A stretch of DNA of 40,564 bases from CAZEQK01 sp964514395 (GCA_964514395.1 CAZEQK010000030.1:1-40564), one strand, 5' to 3'. Numbered from the stretch's first letter, positions 1 to 8,014 are shown. The notes: a model not told the origin generated them from the sequence alone. Numbers and translations are program-made.

Positions 1-123
1 CAGATGGTATACCTGAATGTTAGTTGAACTTATCCAGGAGCATAGCGCCGTTTAACATCTGAGGAAGAATTAGCGGCGGTTAGCTATCAGACAAATTAAA
101 ATATGAAAAGGGAGTGTCAATTT

Positions 124-978
124 ATGAAGAAATTCTTAAAGATAGGAATCGTTTTAGCACTAATGTTTACTTTAGTTCTAGCAGGCTGTTCAAGTAGTAC
201 GCCAGCTGCTAAGCCAACCCTTACATTTGGTGTAACACCATGGACAAGTACAGTTCCACCAACCTATGTAGCTAAGCAAATCTTAGAAGAAATGGGCTAT
301 AAGGTTAATTTACAAAAGGCTGATGTAGGAGTAGTATATGCTGGATTATCTAAAGGTGATCTTGATATCTTTATGGATGCGTGGTTACCAGATATGCATA
401 AAAGTTATATGGAAAAATATGATAATAAACTTGACGATGTAGCGATTAGCTATAAAGATGGTGAATTAGGTTGGGTTGTTCCTAGCTATGTAAATATTGA
501 TTCCATTGATCAGATTAAGGGTAATGAAGCTATGTTTGATAAAAAGATTTATGGTATTGAAGAAGGTGCAGGAATGACAATGACTTCACGTAAAATGATT
601 AAAGCATATAGTTTAGATCTACAATATGTTGCTTCTGGTGAACCAGCTATGTTAACACAGGTTAAAAAAGATATTGCAAAGAAAAAACCAGTATTATTCT
701 TGGGATGGCGTCCACATTCTATGTTTGCAAAATGGGATTTGAAAATCCTTAAAGATCCACAAGGGTTTTGGAAGACTTCAGAGGTCCATGTTATCGCTAG
801 CTCAAAGCTTAAGGATAAAGCTCCTGAAGCATATAGCTTCTTAAAAAATTGGAGTATTCCTGTTGGTGATGTAGAGCAAATGATTCTAAAAATTGATAAT
901 GGTGCAAAACCTGAAGATGTTGCTAGCCAGTGGATTAAAGACAATCAAGATAAAGTAAACAAAATGATGGGAAAATAA
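124..978 (+). CDS. Glycine betaine/proline-type ABC transporter substrate-binding lipoprotein (OpuAC family)
   Basis: Extracellular solute receptor that would deliver a quaternary amine osmolyte (glycine betaine, proline betaine or similar) to an ABC permease. The N-terminus is a lipoprotein signal peptide: KK, a hydrophobic stretch, then lipobox LAGC, so the mature protein should be lipid-anchored at that Cys. The body has the OpuAC pattern, with PWTST near the mature N-terminus, DAWLPD around residue 85-90, and several Trp residues suited to an aromatic cage. An upstream in-frame ATG at 103 exists, but the GGGAG sequence near 110 is spaced for the ATG at 124 and the signal peptide fits that start. 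No permease or ATPase gene lies downstream. Any partners would be upstream of the window or elsewhere. The family is clear; the exact substrate is inferred. Confidence 0.88.
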   Translation: MKKFLKIGIVLALMFTLVLAGCSSSTPAAKPTLTFGVTPWTSTVPPTYVAKQILEEMGYKVNLQKADVGVVYAGLSKGDLDIFMDAWLPDMHKSYMEKYDNKLDDVAISYKDGELGWVVPSYVNIDSIDQIKGNEAMFDKKIYGIEEGAGMTMTSRKMIKAYSLDLQYVASGEPAMLTQVKKDIAKKKPVLFLGWRPHSMFAKWDLKILKDPQGFWKTSEVHVIASSKLKDKAPEAYSFLKNWSIPVGDVEQMILKIDNGAKPEDVASQWIKDNQDKVNKMMGK

Positions 979-989
979 AATTGAAAGTC

Positions 990-1005
990 AAACCCTTAGC
1001 AATAT
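990..1005 (+). repeat. Left arm of a split terminator inverted repeat
   Basis: The 16 bases AAACCCTTAGCAATAT, 12 bases after the upstream stop codon, are the exact reverse complement of 1883-1898. The right arm runs into a T-tract. Together they look like an intrinsic terminator of the binding-protein gene whose loop was opened by the IS remnant at 1013-1877. Confidence 0.75.
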
Positions 1006-1093
1006 ATTAGAGTGACCTAATTAAATGGGACAAAGGAAAAAACACCCCCAAAGTCGTATATAAGTTTAACGACAAATTGGAGGTGTTTTTCTT

Positions 1094-1806
1094 ATGGTTA
1101 AAAAAAATAATAATTATCCAGAGGAAATAAAAAGAGAAGTTATTCGATTGAAGTTGACAGGAGAGTATACGAATAAAGAGTTGATGGAACGCTTTGGTAT
1201 AAAAAATAAAACATAAATCAAAACATGGATGAGATGGTTTCGAAGAGAAGAGCAGCGTTTGCTCAGCCTGCTGGGAAGCAGTATAAGTTTGGAAAAGTAC
1301 CTGAGGAAATGAGCGAGGTTGAACAGCTAAAAAAGAAATTATCTTATTATGAAATACGAGAAGAACTCTTGGGAAAGTACCAGGAAATCGAAAGGAAGTG
1401 GTTCCAGAAGTATTCGTAGAATTAGTAGAAATATTTAAAAATAAACACTATTACTATGATTTGTGAATGTTTAAATATCCCTAGATCAACATATTATCGT
1501 TGGAAAAGCAAATCATGGAATCCAAAACCTATAGAACAGTTGATATTAATCATTTGTAAAGAATTGAACTATAGAGTTGGACATCGAATGGTTAGGGATC
1601 TCCTTAGGAAGGACCATCACATCAAAGTTAACCGAAATACAGTTTAGAAGATTATGAAGAAGTATAGTATCCAATGTCGAGTAAAACCAAAGCGAAAATC
1701 ATATATAGCTGGAGAAAGTAAACATGTGGTTGCGAATCTGTTGGAGCAAAACTTCTCAGCAGAGGGACCAAATCAAAAGTGGGTTACTGATATTACATAC
1801 TTACCC
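1094..1806 (+). pseudogene. IS3-family transposase orfA/orfB remnant, multiply disrupted
   Basis: Reading from ATG 1094 gives an orfA N-terminus (YPEEIKREVIRLKLTGEYT...) broken by TAA at 1213, where relatives normally have Gln in NKTQIKTWM. A frameshift near 1258 moves into AQPAGKQYKFGKVPEE and the coiled segment to about 1419. orfB resumes in another frame (VFVELVEIFKNK), shifts again near 1455 to ICECLNIPRSTYYRW, and carries TAG at 1647 where Gln is expected. It reaches WVTDITYLP, the first Asp of the DDE triad, and then ends in unrelated sequence. The second Asp and the Glu are absent, so this copy cannot encode active transposase. Confidence 0.85.
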
Positions 1807-1841
1807 CTGCCATACTCCAGTGGAATTCAGGAGTATAGCAG
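1807..1841 (+). repeat. Hairpin at the IS internal deletion junction
   Basis: CTGC-C-ATACTCC (1807-1818) pairs with GGAGTAT-A-GCAG (1830-1841), giving 11 base pairs with one C/A mismatch around an 11-base loop. It sits between the truncated transposase and the right terminal repeat. It may be the junction of the internal deletion or a subterminal structure. Confidence 0.5.
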
Positions 1842-1882
1842 CCTAGGTGTTTTTTCTAGTCTCGTTTTTCTAGGTCAGTTCA

Positions 1883-1910
1883 ATATTGCTAAGGGTTTTT
1901 TTTTATGTTT
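1883..1910 (+). terminator. Right arm and T-tract of the split intrinsic terminator
   Basis: ATATTGCTAAGGGTTT (1883-1898) complements 990-1005 exactly and continues into a run of T. The other arm is 877 bases away across the IS remnant, so folding is likely impaired. The T-tract lies just upstream of thiN. Confidence 0.6.
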
Positions 1911-1956
1911 TTTTTCTGTTATATTAGTTTCATAACATCTAAAGGAGTTGTGAAGA

Positions 1957-2607
1957 TTGAATAAAGAGATCATTATTTTTACAGGGGGCTTGTTGACAGA
2001 TAACTTGTTAGATTTAGTCAATCGAACTGATGCGATTGTCATTGGTGTAGATCGAGGCGCTAAGTGGTTAATAGATAAAGGTATTATACCTGATTATTTT
2101 GTAGGTGATTTTGATTCCGTTGATAAAAGTTTTTTACAGGAAATAAAAATAAAATATAATAATAGGGTTCATGTATCTCCAGCAGAAAAGGATGAAACAG
2201 ATACAGAGTTAGCGGTAAGACTAGCTGTTTCTTTAAAACCAAGACGGATTACTATTTTAGGAGGGTTTGGTACACGTTTAGACCATGTACTTGCCAATGT
2301 TCACATTTTATTACAGGCAGAAAGAGAAAATATCGAGGCAAGATTACTTGGTTCGACAAACAACATACGGTTATTATTACCTGACACCATGAAAAAAATA
2401 GAAAAAAGTAGTAGATTTGTTTATGTATCTTTTTTACCTTTTACCGAGCTTGTGGAAGGAATAACTGTTAAAGGCTTTAAATACCCTTTAAAAAACGCAA
2501 AAATGAAGCTAGGAACCCCTTTTGGCATTAGTAATGAATTAATTGATTCTTATGGGACTATTTCGATTGAAAAAGGCATATTATTAATTATTGAGAGTAA
2601 AGATTAA
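1957..2607 (+). CDS. thiN: Thiamine diphosphokinase
   Basis: Cytosolic kinase converting thiamine plus ATP to thiamine diphosphate. Family motifs are visible: VIGVDRGAKWL and PDYFVGDFDSVD near residues 30-55, KDETDTELA around 85-95 (acidic, metal and substrate binding) and GGFGTRLDHVLAN around 107-119. The 216-residue length is normal. The start is TTG at 1957, set by AAAGGAG at 1941-1947; no ATG or GTG gives the conserved N-terminus. In Bacillus subtilis the orthologue (yloS) also lies just upstream of spoVM, and that order is kept here. Confidence 0.92.
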   Translation: MNKEIIIFTGGLLTDNLLDLVNRTDAIVIGVDRGAKWLIDKGIIPDYFVGDFDSVDKSFLQEIKIKYNNRVHVSPAEKDETDTELAVRLAVSLKPRRITILGGFGTRLDHVLANVHILLQAERENIEARLLGSTNNIRLLLPDTMKKIEKSSRFVYVSFLPFTELVEGITVKGFKYPLKNAKMKLGTPFGISNELIDSYGTISIEKGILLIIESKD

Positions 2608-2713
2608 TAAAAGGAAAATTTTATAGGTATGCGCACACTATTACAAACATATGAATATACTGTACTAATACTTTATTTATTAATCAGTTAGTAAGTGATA
2701 AGGAGGGGTAGGG

Positions 2714-2797
2714 GTGAGATTTTATACAATCAGACTTCCTAGGTTTCTTGGTGGGTTTGTAAAGGCTGTTATAGGGATGTTTAGTAGAAGTAAATAA
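2714..2797 (+). CDS. spoVM: Stage V sporulation protein SpoVM
   Basis: A 27-residue peptide starting at GTG 2714 behind a strong AAGGAGGGG: MRFYTIRLPRFLGGFVKAV, then IGMFSRSK. It matches SpoVM in length, in the amphipathic helix with basic face, and in the conserved Pro9-Arg-Phe-Leu-Gly-Gly stretch. In known spore formers SpoVM recognises the convex membrane of the forespore and anchors SpoIVA for coat assembly. Position between thiN and the divergently oriented rpmB matches Bacillus. A sporulation sigma factor promoter is expected upstream, but I could not identify one convincingly in 2608-2713. Very strong for so short a gene because sequence and neighbours agree. Confidence 0.93.
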   Translation: MRFYTIRLPRFLGGFVKAVIGMFSRSK

Positions 2798-2843
2798 TAT
2801 TTAGGGCTTCTCTCACTTTATAGATGGAAGCCTTAAATTCATA

Positions 2844-2865
2844 AAAAGCACCTATCGGTGCTTTT
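2844..2865 (+). terminator. Bidirectional intrinsic terminator between spoVM and rpmB
   Basis: AAAAGCACC (2844-2852), loop TATC, GGTGCTTTT (2857-2865): a perfect 9-bp stem with A/T flanks that works on both strands. It separates convergent spoVM and rpmB. Confidence 0.85.
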
Positions 2866-2880
2866 CTTCGTCCGGCATTA

Positions 2881-3069
2881 TTATACACGGGCTATTTTTC
2901 CTGATTTTAAAGCCCTTGCACTTACATAAACTCTTTTTGGCTTACCATCCACTAATATACGTACTTTTTGAACGTTTACTCCCCATTTACGTTTAGTTTT
3001 ATGATTGGAGTGACTTACAGCATTTCCTGAATGTCCTGATTTGCCTGTAACATAACATTTACGAGACAT
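2881..3069 (-). CDS. rpmB: 50S ribosomal protein L28
   Basis: Large-subunit protein of 62 residues: MSRKCYVTGKSGHSGN..., with NHKTKRKWGVNVQKVRI and the C-terminal VSARALKSGKIARV. The start chosen is ATG at 3069-3067, behind GGGAGGTG on the minus strand. A longer in-frame start at 3093 would add an unconserved segment that overlaps this ribosome-binding site. Cys4 is present but the four-Cys zinc ribbon of some L28 forms is not. The gene is transcribed against its neighbours, as in Bacillus, and is monocistronic with a shared terminator downstream. Confidence 0.95.
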   Translation of the reverse strand: MSRKCYVTGKSGHSGNAVSHSNHKTKRKWGVNVQKVRILVDGKPKRVYVSARALKSGKIARV

Positions 3070-3277
3070 ATGTGGCACCTCCCTTATAGTCATTAACGTT
3101 TCTGCATATTCTATAAAATGAAAATCGATAATATATCACATACTTGGATATCTTAGCATATGAAGATGTTTTTTTCAAGTTTCTCTTTTATAAAAAATCT
3201 ATTGCTTTAAATATATAATTGTTTATAGTAAAATATAGAATAGCCCAAAGGTATAATATTTCTTAGGGGGTAAAAAT

Positions 3278-3640
3278 ATGACTATTGAGTTAACGAATCA
3301 CTTTGGAAGGGTTTTTGTATCAAATGAAGTCATCGCGAATGTTGCTGGAATCGCTGCCATGGAAGTTTTTGGTTTAGTAGGAATGGCTTCAAGAAAACAA
3401 TTTAAAGATGGTATTGCAGAACTGTTGCGTAGAGAAAACTTAAGTAAAGGAATTGAGGTTCGTAGTGAAAATGATGAGACAATCATAGATATGTATATTA
3501 TTGTAAGCTATGGAACCAAAATTTCTGAAGTCGCTCATAATGCTCAACAAAAAGTTATTTATACATTAGACAACACATTAGGTATTAAAGTATCAAAGGT
3601 GAATGTAATGGTACAGGGAGTACGTGTTAGTCAAGTGTAG
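3278..3640 (+). CDS. yloU: Asp23/Gls24 family envelope stress protein (YloU)
   Basis: A 120-residue cytosolic protein of the Asp23/Gls24 family. Seen: an N-terminal Gly-rich segment (IANVAGIAAMEVFGLVGMAS), a central beta segment VDMYIIVSYG-like at 70-85, and a C-terminal VSKVNVMVQGVRV typical of the family. Members are linked to envelope homeostasis; this short form has no predicted membrane segment. RBS TTAGGGGG precedes ATG 3278. It is 17 bases upstream of fakA and presumably co-transcribed with fakA and the DegV gene. A possible promoter lies in 3202-3234 but its elements are ambiguous. Confidence 0.88.
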   Translation: MTIELTNHFGRVFVSNEVIANVAGIAAMEVFGLVGMASRKQFKDGIAELLRRENLSKGIEVRSENDETIIDMYIIVSYGTKISEVAHNAQQKVIYTLDNTLGIKVSKVNVMVQGVRVSQV

Positions 3641-3657
3641 TTAAGGAGGATTTTTTT

Positions 3658-5361
3658 GTGGAACACCAGAAAATAAACGGAAATTTATTTACACAAATGG
3701 TTTTTGAAGGAGCAAAAAATCTTAATAACCATGTGAAAGACATTGATGCACTTAATGTTTTTCCTGTACCTGATGGTGATACTGGTACGAATATGAATTT
3801 GTCTTTAACCTCTGGGGTTAATGAATTAAAAAGTCGTTATCAAGAGGAACATGTAGGTAAGAATGCTGAAGCATTAGCAAAAGGACTATTAATGGGAGCA
3901 AGAGGTAATTCTGGTGTAATATTATCCCAATTATTTAGAGGATTCTCTAAGTATGTTAATTCTTTGAAAGAAATTAATAGTATAGAATTTGTTGAAGCTT
4001 TAAAACAAGGTGTAGATACAGCCTATAAGGCTGTTATGAAACCTGTAGAGGGAACGATTTTGACCGTTTCTAGAGAAGCTGCTGAAGAAGGTCTTAAAGT
4101 GGCTAGAAGGGATTCTAACATCACTCATGTGATGGAAGCTGTACTTAGAAAAGGAAAGGAATCCCTAGTAAATACACCTGAATTATTGCCAATCCTTAAA
4201 GAAGTAGGTGTAGTTGATGCTGGTGGACAAGGGCTCATTTATATATATGAAGGATTTTTGTCTGTATTAAAAGGGGAAACAATCCCTGATACATTAAAGG
4301 ATGTAAAAACAATAAAACCAATAGAATCACTTAAAAAGATAGCCCATGAAAATATGCCAGTACAAGCAAAACTTTCTACAGAAGATATTGAATTTGGCTA
4401 TTGTACAGAATTTATTATTAATCTGAATGAGGATATTGTTCAAAAAAATTCTTTTTTAGAAACTGAGTTTAGGAATAATATATCAAGATTTGGTGATTCA
4501 TTATTAGTTGTAGCAGATGATGAAATTGTAAAGGTTCATATACATGCTGAATATCCAGGTGAAGTATTAAATTTTGCCATAAATTACGGAAGCTTACATA
4601 AAATTAAAATCGATAATATGAGAGAGCAGCATACACACATTCTTCATAGCGATGAGAATGATTATGATAATCCAATTGAGAATATGTTAGACGAGGAACA
4701 ACCGACCCTTCCATATGGTATTGTCGCAGTGGCAATGGGAGATGGGATTGAGGGAATTTTTAAAAGTCTTGGAGTTGACGTCGTAATAAGTGGTGGTCAA
4801 ACGATGAATCCAAGCACTGAAGATATTGTTAATGCAGTAAAGCAAATTAACGCAGAAAACATTATCATTTTACCAAACAACAGCAATATTATTCTTGCAG
4901 CTGAACAAGCTCAATCCATTTTGGATAAACCTGTTGCCGTTGTCCCTTCAAAAACAATTCCACAAGGAATCTCTGCAATGCTAGCATTTAATCCAAATGA
5001 AGCTATTGATGAAAATAAAAAAACCATGACTGAGAGTCTGAAGCATGTTAAAACGGGCCAAGTTACTTATGCAGTTAGGGATTCTAAATTTGAAAGTATT
5101 GATATTAAAGAAGGAGACTATATAGGGATCGCTGATGGTAAAATTGTGACGACCACAACAGAGATGATAGACACTTCTTTAGATCTTTTGTCAGATATGA
5201 TTGATGAAGAAGAGATTGTTACCATTATTTATGGTGAGGATGTAAGTAAAGAACAGGTTAATGAATTAGAAAAGCGTCTATTAGAAAAATATCCTGATAT
5301 TGAGATAGAAATCCATAATGGTGGACAACCAATTTATTATTTTATTTTTTCAGTCGATTAA
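3658..5361 (+). CDS. fakA: Fatty acid kinase catalytic subunit FakA (YloV, DAK2 domain)
   Basis: ATP-dependent kinase that phosphorylates a fatty acid held by a FakB (DegV) partner, giving acyl-phosphate for phospholipid synthesis. The N-terminal DAK2/DhaL-like domain shows NVFPVPDGDTGTNM at residues 33-46 (Mg-ATP ligand Asp residues), GARGNSGVILSQ near 80-90 and VDAGGQG near 185. A middle domain and C-terminal FakA domain follow, and the 567-residue length is typical. The start is GTG 3658 behind AAGGAGG. The downstream DegV gene begins 16 bases after the stop, which strongly suggests a cognate pair. B. subtilis yloV is followed directly by sdaAB, so the DegV insertion differs from that arrangement. 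Confidence 0.9.
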   Translation: MEHQKINGNLFTQMVFEGAKNLNNHVKDIDALNVFPVPDGDTGTNMNLSLTSGVNELKSRYQEEHVGKNAEALAKGLLMGARGNSGVILSQLFRGFSKYVNSLKEINSIEFVEALKQGVDTAYKAVMKPVEGTILTVSREAAEEGLKVARRDSNITHVMEAVLRKGKESLVNTPELLPILKEVGVVDAGGQGLIYIYEGFLSVLKGETIPDTLKDVKTIKPIESLKKIAHENMPVQAKLSTEDIEFGYCTEFIINLNEDIVQKNSFLETEFRNNISRFGDSLLVVADDEIVKVHIHAEYPGEVLNFAINYGSLHKIKIDNMREQHTHILHSDENDYDNPIENMLDEEQPTLPYGIVAVAMGDGIEGIFKSLGVDVVISGGQTMNPSTEDIVNAVKQINAENIIILPNNSNIILAAEQAQSILDKPVAVVPSKTIPQGISAMLAFNPNEAIDENKKTMTESLKHVKTGQVTYAVRDSKFESIDIKEGDYIGIADGKIVTTTTEMIDTSLDLLSDMIDEEEIVTIIYGEDVSKEQVNELEKRLLEKYPDIEIEIHNGGQPIYYFIFSVD

Positions 5362-5377
5362 ATAAAGGGGTGACAGA

Positions 5378-6238
5378 ATGGAAAAGGTTTATGTTGTAAC
5401 TGATAGTACAGCTGATATTCCTAAGGAGTTAGTAGAATCATTAAGAATAAAAGTTGTACCATTGAAGGTTCATCTGAAAAATGAAACATATTTAGATGGG
5501 GTAACGATTAGTGCAGATGAATTCTATGTCAAGCTAGAGGAATCTGAAGAATTACCGACCACATCTCAACCTTCACCTGCTGACTTTATGGAAGTATATC
5601 AAGAAATTGCAAAGCATGATAAGGATGCGAAAATATTATCTATACATTTGTCTGCTGCTTTAAGCGGTACTGTTCAATCAGCTAAAGTGGCTCAGAGCAT
5701 GCTAGAAGATGACGGTGTTGAAGTTACAGTCATTAATACAAAAAAGGCATCCTATTCAATAGGAATTATTGTTGTGGGTGTTGCAGAAGCGATAAGAGAT
5801 GGAAAAAGTTATACCGAAGCAATTAATTTAGCAAACGAGTTAGTTGAAAAAACCGATGTATATTTCTTAGTTGATACCTTAACTTATTTACATAAAGGTG
5901 GTAGGATAGGAAAAGCTGCGTCATTATTCGGATCATTACTTAATATCAAACCAATTCTGTCACTGAATGAAAATGGAGAAGTCTATGCAGTAGATAAGGT
6001 AAGAGGGAAAAATAAAGCTACTTCAAAGGTCATTGAACTTCTATCAAATAATGCGAATCATAAAAAAGTAAGGGTTGGTATTTCTCATGCGATGAACCTT
6101 ACCGATGCGAAAAAGGTTGAAGATAAGATAAAAGAGGCATTTGATGTACAGGATTTTGTTATAACTAAAATAGGACCAGTTATTGGAACTCATGTTGGAT
6201 CAGGTACACTGGCGATCGCGATGTATTCTGTTGAGTAA
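5378..6238 (+). CDS. DegV family fatty acid-binding protein, probable FakB
   Basis: Fatty acid carrier that would present its ligand to FakA. DegV features: VTDSTADIP at residues 7-15, TTSQPSP around 61-67, LSAALSGTVQSA around 94-105, and DTLTYLHKGGRIG around 167-180. RBS AAAGGGGTGA precedes ATG 5378. Immediately downstream of fakA, in the same direction, with an intrinsic terminator after it, so yloU-fakA-fakB reads as one operon. Bacteria often have several DegV proteins with different acyl-chain preference; specificity cannot be read here. Confidence 0.88.
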   Translation: MEKVYVVTDSTADIPKELVESLRIKVVPLKVHLKNETYLDGVTISADEFYVKLEESEELPTTSQPSPADFMEVYQEIAKHDKDAKILSIHLSAALSGTVQSAKVAQSMLEDDGVEVTVINTKKASYSIGIIVVGVAEAIRDGKSYTEAINLANELVEKTDVYFLVDTLTYLHKGGRIGKAASLFGSLLNIKPILSLNENGEVYAVDKVRGKNKATSKVIELLSNNANHKKVRVGISHAMNLTDAKKVEDKIKEAFDVQDFVITKIGPVIGTHVGSGTLAIAMYSVE

Positions 6239-6256
6239 TAATATAAAGTTACCTTG

Positions 6257-6303
6257 AAACCCTAAGTATTGGGCCTTTTATGTCCACTACTTAGGGTTTT
6301 TAT
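6257..6303 (+). terminator. Intrinsic terminator after the fakA-fakB operon
   Basis: AAACCCTAAGTA (6257-6268) pairs with TACTTAGGGTTT (6288-6299), a perfect 12-bp stem followed by T residues. Confidence 0.9.
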
Positions 6304-6376
6304 ATCTGGATATAAAAAGAAAAAAAATTCATTAAACTTTGTTAACAAAAGAAATATATAATTTACTTGCGTAAAA

Positions 6377-6406
6377 TTGCTAAATTTGAGAAAATTTTTT
6401 TATAAT
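6377..6406 (+). promoter_or_regulatory. Predicted sigma-A promoter of the sdaAB-sdaAA-recG operon
   Basis: TTGCTA (6377-6382), 18-base spacer, TATAAT (6401-6406). It lies after the upstream terminator and 40 bases before the sdaAB GTG. The -35 overlaps a spurious upstream TTG in the sdaAB frame, which supports the shorter protein start. Confidence 0.6.
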
Positions 6407-6445
6407 CTAAAATACCAACTTAATAAGAAAAGTGGAGGAATCTTT

Positions 6446-7111
6446 GTGAAATATCAATCAGTATTTGATATTATAGGACCAGTAATGATAGGACCATCTA
6501 GTTCACATACTGCTGGTGCAGCAAGAATAGGAAGGGCTACAAGAAGCTTATTTGGTAGGCAACCAAAAAAAGTAGTCATTACCCTTTATGGCTCCTTTGC
6601 AAAGACACATAAAGGACATGGAACAGACGTGGCTTTAATAGGGGGAATACTTGATTTTGATACCTTTGATAATAGAATTATTGATTCTATTGTTATTGCA
6701 AAGGATTTAGGAATTGATGTTATTTTTAATTTAAGCGAAGAAGAGGTAGAGCATCCCAATACCGCTAGATTACATCTAGAGGATAAGCATGGTGAAATAG
6801 AGGTTGTAGGGGTTTCTGTTGGTGGTGGGAAGGTTGATATTACAGAAATAAATGGATATAGCCTTAAGGTATCAGGTAACTCTCCTTCGATGATTGTAGT
6901 ACATGAAGATAGGTTTGGAGTTATTGCATCAGTAGCAAATGTCCTAGGATCCTATCAAATAAATATTGCTTATATGGAAGTGGCAAGAAAAGAAAAGGGA
7001 AAAAATGCATTAATGGTCATAGAAACAGATCAACCAATAATGAATGAAGTAATATCAGAAATAAAAATGATTTCATATGTCAAACAAGTAGCACTAATAA
7101 AAACAAGTTAA
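6446..7111 (+). CDS. sdaAB: L-serine dehydratase, iron-sulfur-dependent, beta subunit
   Basis: Subunit of the Fe-S L-serine dehydratase that deaminates L-serine to pyruvate and ammonia. The N-terminus carries DIIGPVMIGPSSSHTAGA, the serine dehydratase beta signature, followed by GSFAKTHKGHGTD. The C-terminal 75 residues form an ACT domain (VHEDRFGVIASVANVLGSY). The start is GTG 6446 behind GTGGAGG. A longer in-frame TTG at 6377 would overlap the predicted -35 element and add unconserved residues. It ends 15 bases before sdaAA. A separate ACT-bearing beta subunit is the Bacillota two-chain form. Confidence 0.93.
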   Translation: MKYQSVFDIIGPVMIGPSSSHTAGAARIGRATRSLFGRQPKKVVITLYGSFAKTHKGHGTDVALIGGILDFDTFDNRIIDSIVIAKDLGIDVIFNLSEEEVEHPNTARLHLEDKHGEIEVVGVSVGGGKVDITEINGYSLKVSGNSPSMIVVHEDRFGVIASVANVLGSYQINIAYMEVARKEKGKNALMVIETDQPIMNEVISEIKMISYVKQVALIKTS

Positions 7112-7126
7112 TGGAGGCAATGATAG

Positions 7127-8014
7127 ATGAAATTCAAAACCATTGATGAGCTTTTAGATATCTGTGAGCAAGAAAATAAAAAAATATCTGAAATTATGAT
7201 TGAGACAGAGATGGAAGTTCATAATAGGAACAGGGATGAAATATTTCAACAAATGAAAAAGAGTCTTGTTATTATGAAAGAGGCTATTGATAGAGGACTA
7301 AGGGAGGAAATAAAATCTAGAAGTGGACTTACTGGCGGAGATGGAAAGAAGCTATATGCTTACATCGATTCAGGGAAATTCATTTCAGGAGAAACCATAT
7401 TAGAGGCTGTGAGTAAATCAGTTTCTACTTCTGAAGTAAATGCAGCAATGGGTACGATTGTTGCAACGCCTACAGCAGGCTCAGTAGGTATTTTACCAGG
7501 AACAATATTTGCTACAGCTAAGAAATTAGGCTCCTCGGATGAAGAGATGGTACAGGCATTATTTACTGCTGGTGCGATTGGATTAGTGATTGCAAATAAC
7601 GCTTTTATTTCAGGAGCTGCTGGCGGGTGCCAAGCAGAAGTTGGTTCTGCCACAGCGATGGCTGCCGCAGCAATAGTAGAAATGGCTGGTGGAACACCAC
7701 TACAGTCTGCTCATGCCCTTAGTATCGCCTTAAAAAACATGCTCGGCTTGACCTGTGATCCTGTGGCAGGGCTTGTCGAAGTACCGTGTGTAAAAAGAAA
7801 TGCAATGGGTGCAGCGAACGCTATGATAGCAGCTGATATGGCACTTGCAGGAATCACAAGTGTCATACCACCTGATGAGGTGATTGAAACGATGTACAAG
7901 ATTGGATGTGCTATGCCAATGCCTTTAAAAGAGACAGCATTAGGCGGACTAGCAGATACTAAGACTGCTAGAAAGCTTGAGGTAGAAATTTTTGGAGAGC
8001 TATTAAATAAATGA
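7127..8014 (+). CDS. sdaAA: L-serine dehydratase, iron-sulfur-dependent, alpha subunit
   Basis: Catalytic chain that carries the [4Fe-4S] cluster, partner of the upstream beta subunit. Visible: RSGLTGGDGKK near residue 65-75, TPTAGSVGILPG around 115-126, and Cys residues in AAGGCQAEVGSA, GLTCDPVAGLVEVPC and KIGCAMPMP that supply or surround the cluster. 295 residues, normal for the split form. RBS ATGGAGG before ATG 7127. The stop overlaps the recG start in ATGA (8011-8014), so the two are translationally coupled. Confidence 0.93.
   Translation: MKFKTIDELLDICEQENKKISEIMIETEMEVHNRNRDEIFQQMKKSLVIMKEAIDRGLREEIKSRSGLTGGDGKKLYAYIDSGKFISGETILEAVSKSVSTSEVNAAMGTIVATPTAGSVGILPGTIFATAKKLGSSDEEMVQALFTAGAIGLVIANNAFISGAAGGCQAEVGSATAMAAAAIVEMAGGTPLQSAHALSIALKNMLGLTCDPVAGLVEVPCVKRNAMGAANAMIAADMALAGITSVIPPDEVIETMYKIGCAMPMPLKETALGGLADTKTARKLEVEIFGELLNK

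Larger units (their letters stand above)
1013..1877 (+). mobile_element. Decayed, internally deleted IS3-family insertion sequence
   Basis: The ends are imperfect terminal inverted repeats. The left end starts TGACCTA and the right end reads back TGACCTA on the other strand. Both continue to an identical AAAAAACACC, 24 bases in on the left and 22 on the right. Ends of TG...CA type and the two-frame transposase remnant fit the IS3 family. A subterminal hairpin (arms around 1037-1049 and 1071-1090) precedes orfA, as is common in this family. The element is only about 865 bp, shorter than intact IS3 elements, because the second half of the transposase is missing. I see no matching target duplication: GAG is on the left and GTT on the right. 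Confidence 0.8.

Noticed and set aside
1..123. End of an upstream gene
   Set aside because: All three forward frames are closed here (stops at 14, 21, 25, 43 and later), so no forward coding fragment can be supported. A CGCCG/CGGCG hairpin exists but has no T-tract.
1010..1880. Target site duplication of the IS remnant
   Set aside because: Flanking triplets differ (GAG and GTT), so no duplication is claimed.
1654..1935. Separate 93-residue protein
   Set aside because: It is the last readable part of the decayed IS transposase followed by out-of-frame terminal repeat sequence.
2608..2713. Sigma-E-type promoter for spoVM (CATATGAAT)
   Set aside because: A -10-like sequence is present but I found no -35 at the right distance, so it is not listed.
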